This document shows positions 49,617 to 59,429 of a stretch of DNA of 64,000 bases, piece after piece. The stretch's first letter is position 1. Every line of letters begins with the position of its first letter. Under the pieces are notes generated by a model, which worked only from the letters and a program-made list of their open reading frames with translations, searched no databases and was not told the origin of the DNA. This DNA is from an uncultured Bacteroidales bacterium. GTDB lineage: Bacteria; Bacteroidota; Bacteroidia; Bacteroidales; FEN-979. The stretch spans positions 124,001 to 188,000 of the forward strand of contig CAJBYO010000085.1 of the NCBI GenBank assembly GCA_903959905.1. The letters run 5' to 3'. Made by a program: the position numbers and the translations under genes.

Positions 49617-51162
49617 ATCCCAGGTTAAACCAGGAACTGCCCTCTTTATAATCATCAACAATATCCGGCGTGGCAATCGTATGGAACGAACCCAGCAGTT
49701 CGGCAATTTCGCGACGTATTTCTATCAGGGCATTTGTAACAAGGTCCTGTCTGAATCCCCTGTCAGCTGCTGCAATAACCATTTCCATGGCCACAATACG
49801 GCTCATGACTTTGCCCAGTTCCACCAGTTTCCGCTGTGAAAACTGCACGAACAAACCGAAACTCAAAAGGTCCTGAAGTTCCCTTGCAGCATGCTCTGTA
49901 TGCCTGTAATGCCGCAGGAAAGTATACAGGTTATGCTCCCTGGCTTTTTTCATTCTTTTGACAAGTCCTTCAGCCACCTGGGCGTATAACATGTCGTTTG
50001 AACCTTCAAAAATCTGGAACGGTCGGCTGTCAACGATACCCCGCCCGCCAATGTGGCTGAACCGGTAGGCTTTTGCACCTGTCAGTTGCACCAGCGACTG
50101 CGCAGCCTCCTGCATAAGGTCGGTCACAAAGCTTTTCATTGAGTTGGCGACCATTCCGCTTGCAGAGAGATCATGTTCCAATCCGGCCTTATGACTGCTG
50201 TATGCACACATGGAGGATGCGACGGTAAATGCAGCCTGCATCCGTGCAAGTCGCTGCTGTACCTGGTCATACTGAATGAGAGACTGGCCACCCGCCGATC
50301 GCTGCCGGCAATGATCAAACGCTTCATCCATCATCCTGTGGATAAAACCAAGGGCCATCCCCGGAAAATGCAGCCTGCTCCTGTGAAGCAGGTCAAGCAG
50401 CAGTTTAATGCCGGTTGTTTTGGGCACAAGCCGGTGCGAACCCGGAATCCTGACATCTATCAGGTTCCTGCCGTAGGGGATCTGGTGAAGTCCGAGGTTG
50501 TCAAAAAGTTCTTCGACAATGATCTGCTGTCCGGGCTGTGTGGTATCACAAATGAAAAAATCGATATCCCGTTTCAATTCTCCTGTGGCTGTTGCTTCAC
50601 GGGCGGTGAGAAGCCAGTAATCGGCAAAACCGGTGAGACCCGCCCAATGTTTTGTGCCACGGATGTGATAATGGTCTTCAATGGCAGAAAACCTGGTTTG
50701 CATGTTCAGTGCATCTGTGCCGAAATCAGGCTCGGTAATCATCAGGCCTCCCATGTTTTTTTCTTGGAGGAATCTGTCAAAAATGGATTGCTTAACATCG
50801 TCCTGTGCATACTTGACAACCGGCTGGATAAAAAGTCCTGAATTGATCCCCAGAGTAAGGGAAAGGGCGAGTGACTCATAGGAGGCAGCAGACAGCATTG
50901 CCAGGATTTCGTTGATATGTCCTCCCCTGCCGCCAAATTCAAGAGGGATACAGACTGCAAGAGGATTCATATCCATCACTTCTTTCAGCACCCCTTCCGG
51001 GATACCACGCGGCAAAACGGTTCGGTCAGGAGGTTCCTGATCCCTGAAAACTTTCTTCATCCCGGTATTCAAACCGGCAAGAAACTCCCTGAAAGGAACA
51101 ATGCCGGGTCTTCCAGCGTGATGGCCACTTTCACCGGATGAATTCTTCTTAATGTGAGTCAT
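49615..51162 (-). CDS. Acyl-CoA dehydrogenase family flavoprotein
   Basis: 515 residues, within the range of longer acyl-CoA dehydrogenases. The N-terminal helical part, a central beta part with GTKHWAGLTGFADYWLLTA and MITEPDFGTDALNMQT, and the C-terminal helical part fit the family. The catalytic base is Glu386 in QIFEGSNDML. It should oxidise an acyl-CoA to the 2,3-enoyl-CoA with FAD, passing electrons to ETF. There is no ETF gene beside it. It is convergent with the PorT-like gene. Confidence 0.88.
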   Translation of the reverse strand: MTHIKKNSSGESGHHAGRPGIVPFREFLAGLNTGMKKVFRDQEPPDRTVLPRGIPEGVLKEVMDMNPLAVCIPLEFGGRGGHINEILAMLSAASYESLALSLTLGINSGLFIQPVVKYAQDDVKQSIFDRFLQEKNMGGLMITEPDFGTDALNMQTRFSAIEDHYHIRGTKHWAGLTGFADYWLLTAREATATGELKRDIDFFICDTTQPGQQIIVEELFDNLGLHQIPYGRNLIDVRIPGSHRLVPKTTGIKLLLDLLHRSRLHFPGMALGFIHRMMDEAFDHCRQRSAGGQSLIQYDQVQQRLARMQAAFTVASSMCAYSSHKAGLEHDLSASGMVANSMKSFVTDLMQEAAQSLVQLTGAKAYRFSHIGGRGIVDSRPFQIFEGSNDMLYAQVAEGLVKRMKKAREHNLYTFLRHYRHTEHAARELQDLLSFGLFVQFSQRKLVELGKVMSRIVAMEMVIAAADRGFRQDLVTNALIEIRREIAELLGSFHTIATPDIVDDYKEGSSWFNLG

Positions 51163-51272
51163 AACTTTATGTGCCGGGTATGGCGAAATTACCCCCTATT
51201 TTAATTTGAACCAAATTACAAAATTAGCAAAGTTCTTTGAATATAAGTTGGGACGTTGGACTCGGGGTGGTG

Positions 51273-51415
51273 TTTCTCGCAGATTTTCGCAGATTAAAGC
51301 GCAGATTTTGGCAGATTAAAATAATATTGCAGGTATATTGAACCATATTGCCTGACAGTAAATTGATGTATTTAAATAGTAATTTGCGCTTTAATCTGCG
51401 AAAATCTGCGAGAAA
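51273..51415. repeat. Long inverted repeat (35-bp arms, one mismatch)
   Basis: Arm 51273-51307, built from TTTCTCGCAGATTTTCGCAG and following bases, is reverse-complementary to 51381-51415 with one mismatch. A 73-base spacer separates them. Further CTGCGAGAA units continue to 51437. The gap 51163-51474 holds no gene. Similar CGCAGATT-rich elements are frequent in Bacteroidota intergenic DNA; a MITE-like origin is likely. Confidence 0.85.
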
Positions 51416-51474
51416 CTGCGAGAAAAATCTGCGAGAACCAACGCGCAGCGAAAATCAGCATAATCAATCCCGCA

Positions 51475-52395
51475 CTATCTCAGTTTCTCCACGATTGCCT
51501 TCACCCCATCCTCATATTTTGTCGGAACAAAACCAAACCGCTTTTCAAATTTGCTGCTGTCAAGAAAATAGTCACGGTCAAACTGGTACCGCATTTCATA
51601 AAGTTCGGCAAACATCGGCACAAACAAGGATATCGATTTAACCATCCATGCAGGAATAACCTGGTATTTACCTGCTTTACCCATTTCCCCGGCAAATAGT
51701 GCGATCCATTCCGCGCCAGTCAGGCTATTGGGATCAGTGGGCAAATTCCAGACCTGGTTAAAAGCATCGGGTGTATTGCCCAGAATGGCCGTTGCCAGAC
51801 CCGCATCGGGGGTATAGGTAAATGAATGTTTCGTTTTAGCAGTAAAAAGCCATTGGGCCGTTTTATTTTTGATAAGGTTTTTATAGACAACTTCTATGAG
51901 AAGCATGTTGTTGCCAACTCCGTAGAAATCAGCTGAACGGGCAATAATTGCATTTAACCTGCCCGCGGCAATATTGTCGAGGATCATGCGGTCAACCGTT
52001 GCACGCACTTCACCCTTTTTGCTTGTTGGGCTTATCGGTGAGTTTTCCGTGATATGTTTTACGTTATCGCCGCCAATGGCATAAACATTATCAAAGAACA
52101 CCATCCGGGCACCGTGTTCCACGCAGGCATCAATGACATGCTGCATCAGCGGGGGCCATTGCTCCTGCCACACCCTGGTTTTATACGCAAGGCCTACCGT
52201 GAGATACACTACTTCTGACCCTTTCACTGCATTGAAAACATCCTCTCGTTTTGTCAGGTCAGCAGTAAAAAGCTGATCACTGTCATTCACCTTTTTTGGC
52301 GTCCTTCCGGCACACCTGATTTCCGAAGTGTAGTTTTTCAGCGCTTTGGCAAGTTCGAGGCCAATAACCCCTCCTGCGCCTAAAATTGTTTGCAT
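51475..52395 (-). CDS. NAD-dependent epimerase/dehydratase-like SDR protein
   Basis: 306 residues, atypical SDR. The nucleotide site GAGGVIG lies at residues 6-12. Later landmarks are LFTADLTKREDVFNAVKG, GSEVVYLTVGLAY and FFDNVYAIGGDN (with a Tyr in the place of the active-site region), followed by a FNQVWNLPTDPNSLTG C-terminal part. Such proteins act as reductases, epimerases or nucleotide-sugar sensors; the substrate is unknown. It stands alone between the 51-kb repeat and the histidine kinase gene. Confidence 0.78.
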   Translation of the reverse strand: MQTILGAGGVIGLELAKALKNYTSEIRCAGRTPKKVNDSDQLFTADLTKREDVFNAVKGSEVVYLTVGLAYKTRVWQEQWPPLMQHVIDACVEHGARMVFFDNVYAIGGDNVKHITENSPISPTSKKGEVRATVDRMILDNIAAGRLNAIIARSADFYGVGNNMLLIEVVYKNLIKNKTAQWLFTAKTKHSFTYTPDAGLATAILGNTPDAFNQVWNLPTDPNSLTGAEWIALFAGEMGKAGKYQVIPAWMVKSISLFVPMFAELYEMRYQFDRDYFLDSSKFEKRFGFVPTKYEDGVKAIVEKLR

Positions 52396-52529
52396 CGTTA
52401 TGGAATTTTAATGTAATTTATTATTCCCATTATTTTTCACTGCTGCATGCTTATCGCAAAATTACATAATTACGTCGGGCAATTCAGAAATAAATATTCA
52501 CATGAATACAATGTATAATATTTATTTAC

Positions 52530-52537
52530 TACCTTTA
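52530..52537 (+). promoter_or_regulatory. Weak -7-like element (TACCTTTA)
   Basis: TACCTTTA deviates from TAnnTTTG only in its last base. It lies about 95 bases before the histidine kinase start at 52632 in an AT-rich region without a gene. Confidence 0.25.
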
Positions 52538-52631
52538 TCACCATTATTAACAACATTGAATTGTATTTATTTTACAAGGAATCCGGCAGCCTTGTTATGA
52601 AAATATAATGCAATATTTGACTGGCGATTAC

Positions 52632-55073
52632 ATGAATTTCCTGCCTGCTAAACAGCTTGTACTCATTTTTCTCTGCGTTTTAGCTGCATTTATTGCTGCC
52701 GGACAGAATAACTCTGCGAATATCCCTGTTTATACCATTGCCTTTGACAAGGAACTGGAACCGTATGAATTTCTTAATAAAGATAACAAGGCCGACGGTA
52801 TCAGTCCCGCTATACTGAGGGAAATTGAGAAAAGTGCCAATGTGAAATTTGAATTTATCCCGATGACCTGGAGCGAAGCATTAGACGCTTTGGAACGCGG
52901 ACAGGTTGATCTCGTTAGCATGATAAGCACACCCGAGCGGGAGGCGTTGTATTATTTTTCAAAGCCCTTCAGCCATATCTCACAGGCACTGTTTCGCACG
53001 GAGGCTGAAACAGACATTACCAACCTTAATTCTTTAAAGGGCCATAAAATTGGATTCCAGGAACAGGATGTATCACTAAAACGTCTGGAGGGAAGAACCG
53101 ACTTTGAAAAAGTGATCTTCCATTCAAAACTGGATGCAATGCTCAATGTCAACATCGGGGAGATTGATGGTTTCTTCTGCGCACAGGAAGCAGGGTTCAG
53201 CATCATCTCCAAATACGACTTTAAAAACATAGATCTTGCATCAGGGGAGCTGTTTACCATGAATTATGCATTTGCCACCAGGAAAGGAAACAGGCAACTA
53301 ATTGAAATGTTAAACATTAACCTAAACAAACTAAAAGCTTCCGGAAAACTCGAAGCAATAAACCAAAAATGGCTCTCCAGGAGCAAGCACCTTCCCGACT
53401 GGCTTGACCGCAACAGGCTGGTATTGCTCATGGCAGGTATATTCCTGGGAGTTGCACTGATTTTACTGGTATTCTGGAACAGAAGCCTGACATTCAGGGT
53501 GAACCGGCGTACAAAATCACTTCAGGAAAGCGGTGAAAGACTCAATAAAGCACAGAAGATAGCCCATCTCGGAAGTTGGGAACTTGACATCGCCACAGGT
53601 AAACTCACATGGTCTGACGAGGTGTTCAGAATATTCGGTTTCTCCCCGCAGGAATTTGAACCAACCCTGCAGACTTTTTTCAGCATAATTCATCCGGATG
53701 ATATTGAACTTATTAACACCTCCTACCATCCTTCAGCAAGCCAGAATACAGATATACACGAAATTGAACACCGTATTGTTCAAAAACATTCGGGAGAAAT
53801 AAGGCATGTTTATGAAAAATTCGAACATGTTCGTGACAGTTCCGGAAAGGCAGTTCACTCTTTCGGGATGATCCATGATATTACCGAACGGAAACATTCG
53901 GCTGAGAAGTTTGCAGAACATTCTGCCATGCTTGCAGCCATTCTTGAAAGCACCAGTGATTCGGTTTTTTCGCTTGACAGGAACTACTGTTACACCAGTT
54001 TTAACAAAGCGCATGCAAGGAACATGAGGTCCCTTTACAACGCCGAAATTAAAATCGGGCACAGTCTGTTTGAATACCAGACTGTTGCAGAGGACCGCGA
54101 AAGGGCCCAAAAGAACATTGACCGCGTCCTTTCAGGCGAGCAGATATTCAGTCTTGCATTTTCCGGCGAACCCGATCTTAAACGCAGCTATTTTGAAATA
54201 GCCCATCACCCCATATTTAATGAGTCGGAAGAAATCATCGGAGTATCAATCTTTTCCCAGGATATTACAGAACGAACACTGGCCGAGAATAAAATTATAA
54301 AGCTGAACGAAACCCTTGAACAACGGGTGGCAGAGCGAACAAGCCAGCTTGAGGCCATGAACAGGAAACTCGCTTTCAGACTTAATGAAATTGAACAGTT
54401 TACATATATTGCCTCCCACGACCTCCAGGAGCCTTTACGCTCACTCACAACGTTTACACAACTGGTTCAAAACCAATTTTCCGGCAAACTGGGTGGGGAT
54501 GGGAACGAGTACATCAGGTTCATTTACAATTCAGCAAACCGGATGCGGGAGCTTGTCACGGGACTTCTTAACTACTCTTTACTTGGAAAAGAAGGAATCA
54601 AAACTCATGTTGACTGTTACAAATTAGTTGGTGCAGTGGCCTCTGATCTGGACGGCCTCATCCGGGAAAACAAGGTTAAACTGGAAATAGCTGAATTACC
54701 TTCAATCAATGGCTATGCAGCAGAATTGAAATTGCTTTTCCACAACCTGATCAACAACGCCATCAAATTTCAGCGCAAGGGCATACCGCCTGAAATAAAG
54801 GTCTTTGCCGAATTGCAGCCCGACCAGGTTCTCTTCTCAGTGGCAGACAATGGAATTGGAATAGAAGAAAAAAACAGGGAAAAGATTTTTATCATTTTCA
54901 AACGAATGCACAACCGGGATGAATATGAAGGGACCGGAATCGGGCTTGCCCATTGCAAAAAGATTATTGAGTTGCATGGTGGCAGGATCTGGGTGGACCG
55001 GAACAAAAATGCCGGGTCTGTATTCAGGTTTACCATTCCCATGGCGTCCGACACCCCCTCTTCTCTAAATTAG
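52632..55073 (+). CDS. Membrane histidine kinase with SBP_bac_3 sensor and PAS domains
   Basis: 813 residues from ATG 52632 (MNFLPAKQLVLIFLCVLAAF); a longer frame opens at 52608. A signal peptide is followed by a periplasmic solute-binding domain of family 3 (about 25-250, with YTIAFDKELEPYEFLNKDNK and GLxxIDG-like segments). Then come a transmembrane helix (about 265-285), two PAS domains (about 305-425 and 430-555) and a HisKA with phosphoacceptor His596 (ASHDLQEPLRS). HATPase_c follows with DNGIGIEEK and GTGIGLAHCKK. It probably senses an amino acid or similar small molecule. The kinase core closely resembles that of the 14580 kinase. Confidence 0.9.
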   Translation: MNFLPAKQLVLIFLCVLAAFIAAGQNNSANIPVYTIAFDKELEPYEFLNKDNKADGISPAILREIEKSANVKFEFIPMTWSEALDALERGQVDLVSMISTPEREALYYFSKPFSHISQALFRTEAETDITNLNSLKGHKIGFQEQDVSLKRLEGRTDFEKVIFHSKLDAMLNVNIGEIDGFFCAQEAGFSIISKYDFKNIDLASGELFTMNYAFATRKGNRQLIEMLNINLNKLKASGKLEAINQKWLSRSKHLPDWLDRNRLVLLMAGIFLGVALILLVFWNRSLTFRVNRRTKSLQESGERLNKAQKIAHLGSWELDIATGKLTWSDEVFRIFGFSPQEFEPTLQTFFSIIHPDDIELINTSYHPSASQNTDIHEIEHRIVQKHSGEIRHVYEKFEHVRDSSGKAVHSFGMIHDITERKHSAEKFAEHSAMLAAILESTSDSVFSLDRNYCYTSFNKAHARNMRSLYNAEIKIGHSLFEYQTVAEDRERAQKNIDRVLSGEQIFSLAFSGEPDLKRSYFEIAHHPIFNESEEIIGVSIFSQDITERTLAENKIIKLNETLEQRVAERTSQLEAMNRKLAFRLNEIEQFTYIASHDLQEPLRSLTTFTQLVQNQFSGKLGGDGNEYIRFIYNSANRMRELVTGLLNYSLLGKEGIKTHVDCYKLVGAVASDLDGLIRENKVKLEIAELPSINGYAAELKLLFHNLINNAIKFQRKGIPPEIKVFAELQPDQVLFSVADNGIGIEEKNREKIFIIFKRMHNRDEYEGTGIGLAHCKKIIELHGGRIWVDRNKNAGSVFRFTIPMASDTPSSLN

Positions 55074-55184
55074 TTATTTGCCGCTTCGGTTACACGGAAA
55101 TACTGTATATTCTCGGTTTTATTTTACCTTTACAGGGCTTTTCCTTCAATTGGACAATCAACTAACCAGGATTACATTTCAGGC

Positions 55185-56498
55185 ATGAACAATGACACGA
55201 ATAATAAAGCCACACTTGATTACTTTCGTAAGCGTGCTGAATTATTATTGAAGCTGGAAGGAGCTGATAACCCGAAGTCACTCTCCGAAATTGAGACGGC
55301 CGATCTTATTCATACGCTGCAGGTCCAGCAGATTGAACTCCAGCTGCAAAACGATGAGCTGCGCCATGGATGGGCAAAATCGGAAGTAGCCAGCGAGAAA
55401 TTTGAAGCATTGTATAACGGCGCACCTTCAGGATACGTTACACTGACGAAGGATGGGATAATTGATGAAATCAATTTCTGCGCGGCACAACTGCTTGGCA
55501 GAGACCGGACAAGGTTAAAAAATGCCAGGTTCGGATTTTTCATCACCGATGAAACAAAACCGGATTTCAATCATTTCCTTGAAACACTTTTCACAGGGCA
55601 GACGAAGGAAATGTGCGATGTGACTATTCTTTCCGATGATCAGAGCATAAAATATGTACATATCACCGGCATTGTTCAAAAAAACAGTGACTACTGTATT
55701 ATAACCATCGTTGACCTGACAGAAAAATTAAGGATTGAACGTGAACTGCGCGAGAGTGAAGAAAAATACCGCCGTTTTTTTGAACGTGCCACATACGGCA
55801 TCTTCCAGTCAACCCCTGAAGGAAAAGCCATTTCCGTCAACCCAGCTTTTGCCAGCATGTTTGGATATGACTCCCCTGCTGATGCCATGCAAAACATCAA
55901 TAATGTTTCAAAGGATATCTTCGTAGACCCCGGGCGCCGCGATGAAATCATCAGGCTTATGGCTGAAGCACCGTATATGAAAATATTTGAAAATATCTAT
56001 AAGAGAAAAAACGGTACTTTTTTTACCGGTATCCTGAACCTCATCCCGGTGTACGGACCCGATGGCACCTTTGTGATGATGGAAGGTTTCATTGAAGACA
56101 TCTCAAAAAGAAAACAGGCAGAAGAGGCATTGATAGAAAGTGAAGCAAAATACCGCGGACTTGTTCAAAACTCACCCGATGCAATTGTAATCTATGTAAA
56201 CGGGATAATCGTATTTGCAAATCTTGAAGGTCACAGGATGATGGAGGCAACTGTTCCTGACCAGTTATTCGGCAAGCCGGTGTTACAGTTTGTTCACCCG
56301 GGATACCGGGAAAAGGTTATTGGCAGAATGGAACAACTTTTAAGGGAAAGGGCCGTGTTACCTGTTACCGAAGAAAAATTCATAACATTCAACGGAACAG
56401 AGGTGAATGTTGAAGTCAAAGCTGATCCAATCAACTATGAACAAAAACCTGCCGTTCAGCTTATCATCCGGAAAATTTCGGGGCGTAAACACATATAA
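55185..56498 (+). CDS. PAS-domain protein without kinase domain
   Basis: 437 residues. Its first 170 residues parallel the start of the 14580 kinase (LQVQQIELQLQNDELRHGWA, AxxLLGRDRTRLKNARF, VHITGIV). Three PAS domains follow in order (about 55-190, 195-310, 320-437). There is no HisKA, HATPase, GGDEF or other output. It could be a signalling adaptor or a truncated kinase. It lies between the SBP3 kinase (112 bases upstream) and the response regulator, so a role in that signalling group is plausible. Confidence 0.8.
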   Translation: MNNDTNNKATLDYFRKRAELLLKLEGADNPKSLSEIETADLIHTLQVQQIELQLQNDELRHGWAKSEVASEKFEALYNGAPSGYVTLTKDGIIDEINFCAAQLLGRDRTRLKNARFGFFITDETKPDFNHFLETLFTGQTKEMCDVTILSDDQSIKYVHITGIVQKNSDYCIITIVDLTEKLRIERELRESEEKYRRFFERATYGIFQSTPEGKAISVNPAFASMFGYDSPADAMQNINNVSKDIFVDPGRRDEIIRLMAEAPYMKIFENIYKRKNGTFFTGILNLIPVYGPDGTFVMMEGFIEDISKRKQAEEALIESEAKYRGLVQNSPDAIVIYVNGIIVFANLEGHRMMEATVPDQLFGKPVLQFVHPGYREKVIGRMEQLLRERAVLPVTEEKFITFNGTEVNVEVKADPINYEQKPAVQLIIRKISGRKHI

Positions 56499-56692
56499 CT
56501 TGATTTAACCGGCAAATCAGCATCACCTGTTGAAAATGAAGTTCATTTATTTTTGATGCACAGACAACTGAAACGCCTTTGCGACGTCTGTTTGTTGAAC
56601 GACTTTGACGATCGGAATAATAAATATGCAGATTCTTCCGTATAAAGAGTACAATTAGTATTTTTACAGTTTCTTAACCATTAAAAAGAACA

Positions 56693-57121
56693 ATGAAAAA
56701 GTTAAACTGTGTATTATTGGTAGATGATAACGAATCAGACAATTTTCTGCATAGAAAAGTGCTTGAAAAGACCGGACTGGTTAACCACATTGAAATAGCA
56801 ATTAACGGACGAGAAGCGCTTGATTATTTAAAAAATGTCGAAAAAGTCAGCAGCAATGACAGCACATGCCTTCCTCCTGAATTGATATTCCTTGACATCA
56901 ACATGCCGGTCATGGATGGTTGGGAATTCCTTGATGAATATAAAAACCTTGATGATTTTCAAAAAAGCAAAATTGTGATCATCATGCTCACCACCTCCCT
57001 TAACCCGGCTGATAAAGCAAGGGCAGAACTGCAGATTGACAGCGGGTGTTTCCAATATAAACCGCTGACTGCCCTAATGCTGCATGAGATCATGGAGAAA
57101 TGGTTCCCTGAATATTTGTAA
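56693..57121 (+). CDS. Single-domain response regulator (CheY-like)
   Basis: 142 residues, only a receiver domain. Phosphoacceptor Asp68 is in LIFLDINMPVMDG; acidic residues DD lie at 11-12, and Lys is present in the QYKPLT segment near 121. It has no DNA-binding output, as in the CheY-like proteins that act on other proteins. The kinase at 52632 and the PAS-only protein lie upstream on the same strand, making them candidate partners. A TATTTTTG box at 56548-56555 and TATTTTTA at 56659-56666 are possible promoters. Confidence 0.9.
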   Translation: MKKLNCVLLVDDNESDNFLHRKVLEKTGLVNHIEIAINGREALDYLKNVEKVSSNDSTCLPPELIFLDINMPVMDGWEFLDEYKNLDDFQKSKIVIIMLTTSLNPADKARAELQIDSGCFQYKPLTALMLHEIMEKWFPEYL

Positions 57122-57148
57122 CGATATACGATTGGCGATTGAGATTTT

Positions 57149-57958
57149 ATGACATACCAGGACATCTTTGAACGGCTTTGGGCCGGCTACATACAACAGA
57201 ACCCATCAACAAAAAGAGTTTTTGACCTTTTCACCGGAGAAGGTGAATCTGTGTTTAATGACCATATTGCCTTCCGTACCTTCAGAGATCCTGCAATCGG
57301 TGTTGATAAACTTTCGGAGGTATTCCTCAGAAATGGCTATGAATTCAGGGGAGATTACCATTTTGAAGTTAAAAAATTATATGCCAGGCATTTTGAACAT
57401 AAAACTGATCCTGACGCACCCCGGGTGTTCATCAGTGAGTTACTCACAGAGCAATTCAGCCCCTCACTCCAGGCAGTCATTTCTGACTGGATTAATAACA
57501 TACCCGAAAATACAAGGAACTCCGAGAATCTGATTTTTTCCGGCAATGTTTCAGGCATTCCGTCCTATGCAGTGTATGAAAAACTACGCACTGAATCAGA
57601 ATATGCCGCATGGTTGTACGTGAACGGTTTCTGCGCAAACCATTTTACTGTCAGCATTAACCGGTTGAAAAAATACGATACGGTACAAAAAGTCAATACT
57701 TTCCTGAAATCAAACGGGTTCATGCTGAACGATGCAGGCGGTGAAATCCAGGGCACCCCTGATGAATTGCTGGAGCAGTCCAGTATCCGCGCCGGCATGG
57801 TAAAGTTTGTATTTTCAGAAGGAGAGTTTGCCATTCCCGGGTGCTATTATGAATTTGCCCGACGCTATCCGGATAGCAACGGCAAGCTTTACAGCGGGTT
57901 TATAGCCAGTTCTGCGAATAAAATCTTTGAGTCCACCAATTTTTACAAAGGTGCGTAA
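57149..57958 (+). CDS. DUF1338 protein (2-oxoadipate dioxygenase/decarboxylase type)
   Basis: 269 residues, the short form of DUF1338. The key metal-site segment NDHIAFRTF is intact, with His39 and Arg43 spaced like His70 and Arg74 of the characterised 2-oxoadipate dioxygenase/decarboxylase HglS (from memory). Other conserved elements are RHFEHKTDPDAPRVFISEL and YAAWLYVNGFCANHFT. HglS turns 2-oxoadipate into D-2-hydroxyglutarate with Fe(II) and O2. A flavo-Fe-S enzyme of D-2-hydroxyglutarate dehydrogenase type lies two genes downstream, which fits that function. The next gene overlaps its end. Confidence 0.82.
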   Translation: MTYQDIFERLWAGYIQQNPSTKRVFDLFTGEGESVFNDHIAFRTFRDPAIGVDKLSEVFLRNGYEFRGDYHFEVKKLYARHFEHKTDPDAPRVFISELLTEQFSPSLQAVISDWINNIPENTRNSENLIFSGNVSGIPSYAVYEKLRTESEYAAWLYVNGFCANHFTVSINRLKKYDTVQKVNTFLKSNGFMLNDAGGEIQGTPDELLEQSSIRAGMVKFVFSEGEFAIPGCYYEFARRYPDSNGKLYSGFIASSANKIFESTNFYKGA

Positions 57959-59429
57959 CACGCTGAAATTACTGGTTACCTGCCTGATGCCGGTACTTTT
58001 AAATTCATGCTCAGCTGGTAATCCGGCAACTTCCGGCGGTGCAACTGTTCTTCCTGAATCCGGGTTAATTCATAAAAAAATTCTTTGTCAAAACAACCCT
58101 GGGAAATCGTATGCATTGTACCTGCCTGTTCTTCAGAAGGTCAAGGCTGTTTCCGCTGATGAGCAGGCCCGGGTTGGTTCAGATTCCATAACTTCAGGAC
58201 TAAATACCACGGGACAGCAGTATCCGCTGATTATTGCCTTTGACCCGCACGGGGATGGTGCTTTACCACTTTCCCTTTATAAATCACTTGCCGACAAGTA
58301 TGGCTTTATACTCATCGGATCAAATGATTCAAAAAACGGGCTGCCCGGCGAAGAGGTGCGTGCTATTATTGCCTCCTTGATGAAGGAGGCCCGCACCATC
58401 AGTACTGTTGATACAAGCCGGGTTTACCTGCTCGGATTTTCAGGCGGGGCAAGGGTTGCCTCTATGGCTGCGATGTACCAGGTACAGGCGAAGGGGATCA
58501 TTTGTTGTGGAGCCGGACTGGCCGGATCAGAGCAACCCGCCCTTTATAAATTTGATTATTTCGGTTTGGCAGGCAGTGCTGATTTCAACATGAATGAACT
58601 GTTACAGCTTGAGGAACCTTTAACCCGGGCCGGGTTGCGGCATTTCATCAGGATATTTCCGGGGATTCATGCCTGGCCGCCTGAAAAGGAAATGGAAGAT
58701 GCATTTGTCTGGATAGTCCTGAATGACATAAAGGATGGCAGTAAGACATCTGATCCCGTTTTCATGAGGGAAATTGAAAGAATGTTTGATTCCCGGCTTG
58801 CTGAGGCTAAAAAGAACCGTCATTACGCAGAAGCTGCAGATGATTGCAGGGAAGCCATCTCTTTTCTGGATGGGTTGTCGGGGGTGGACAAATACAGGAA
58901 TGAACTCAGTTTGATTGAAGCAACCCAGGAATACAAATCACAGGTTGCAAACCGGATCAAGGTTCTCAAGGAAGAGGAGAATGAAAAACAGGGATTCATG
59001 CAGGAACTGCAGACAGAGAACATTGCCTGGTGGAAGGATAAGATAAAAAAATACAATTCAGGATTGAAGTCAGACGGATCGGGAGGAGGAGCGCAAAATC
59101 CTGAGGACACACTGAAAAACAAAAGATTACTGGCTTTTTTAAGCCTGTTTTGCTATATGAACGCCAATTCAGCTATTGCTCAGCAGAATGAACTGGCAAG
59201 TATTAAGATTGTTTCTGTTTATGAACTCGCCGACCCTCAAAACCCTGAGCCGAATTACATGCGTGCAATACTTTTGGCGCGCCGGTCAGATGACCCGGCT
59301 GCTGTTGATCAACTGAAAATTGCGGTTGCAAAAGGCTTTGCTGACAAACAGCGGTTAATGGGACAAGCTGAATTTATCTCCATGAACAGTACAACTGCAT
59401 GGTTTGACCTGCTGAAAACAATGAAATAA
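57951..59429 (+). CDS. Alpha/beta-hydrolase lipoprotein
   Basis: 492 residues from GTG 57951, which overlaps the DUF1338 stop. A TTG at 57927 is also open but would lengthen the overlap. The start MRNTLKLLVTCLMPVLLNSC (GTG read as Met) is a lipoprotein signal. An alpha/beta-hydrolase domain (about 60-265) carries the nucleophile elbow GFSGGARVA and a likely His in IHAWPPEKE. It is esterase/PHB-depolymerase-like. A long helical, TPR-like C-terminal region follows. Its stop overlaps the start of the next gene by one base (TAATG). The substrate is unknown; its location inside the DUF1338/D-2HGDH unit has no obvious link to that pathway. Confidence 0.75.
   Translation: MRNTLKLLVTCLMPVLLNSCSAGNPATSGGATVLPESGLIHKKILCQNNPGKSYALYLPVLQKVKAVSADEQARVGSDSITSGLNTTGQQYPLIIAFDPHGDGALPLSLYKSLADKYGFILIGSNDSKNGLPGEEVRAIIASLMKEARTISTVDTSRVYLLGFSGGARVASMAAMYQVQAKGIICCGAGLAGSEQPALYKFDYFGLAGSADFNMNELLQLEEPLTRAGLRHFIRIFPGIHAWPPEKEMEDAFVWIVLNDIKDGSKTSDPVFMREIERMFDSRLAEAKKNRHYAEAADDCREAISFLDGLSGVDKYRNELSLIEATQEYKSQVANRIKVLKEEENEKQGFMQELQTENIAWWKDKIKKYNSGLKSDGSGGGAQNPEDTLKNKRLLAFLSLFCYMNANSAIAQQNELASIKIVSVYELADPQNPEPNYMRAILLARRSDDPAAVDQLKIAVAKGFADKQRLMGQAEFISMNSTTAWFDLLKTMK

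Noticed and set aside
50173-50841. 222-residue open frame on the plus strand inside the acyl-CoA dehydrogenase gene
   Set aside because: The minus-strand gene has clear family motifs; this frame has none.
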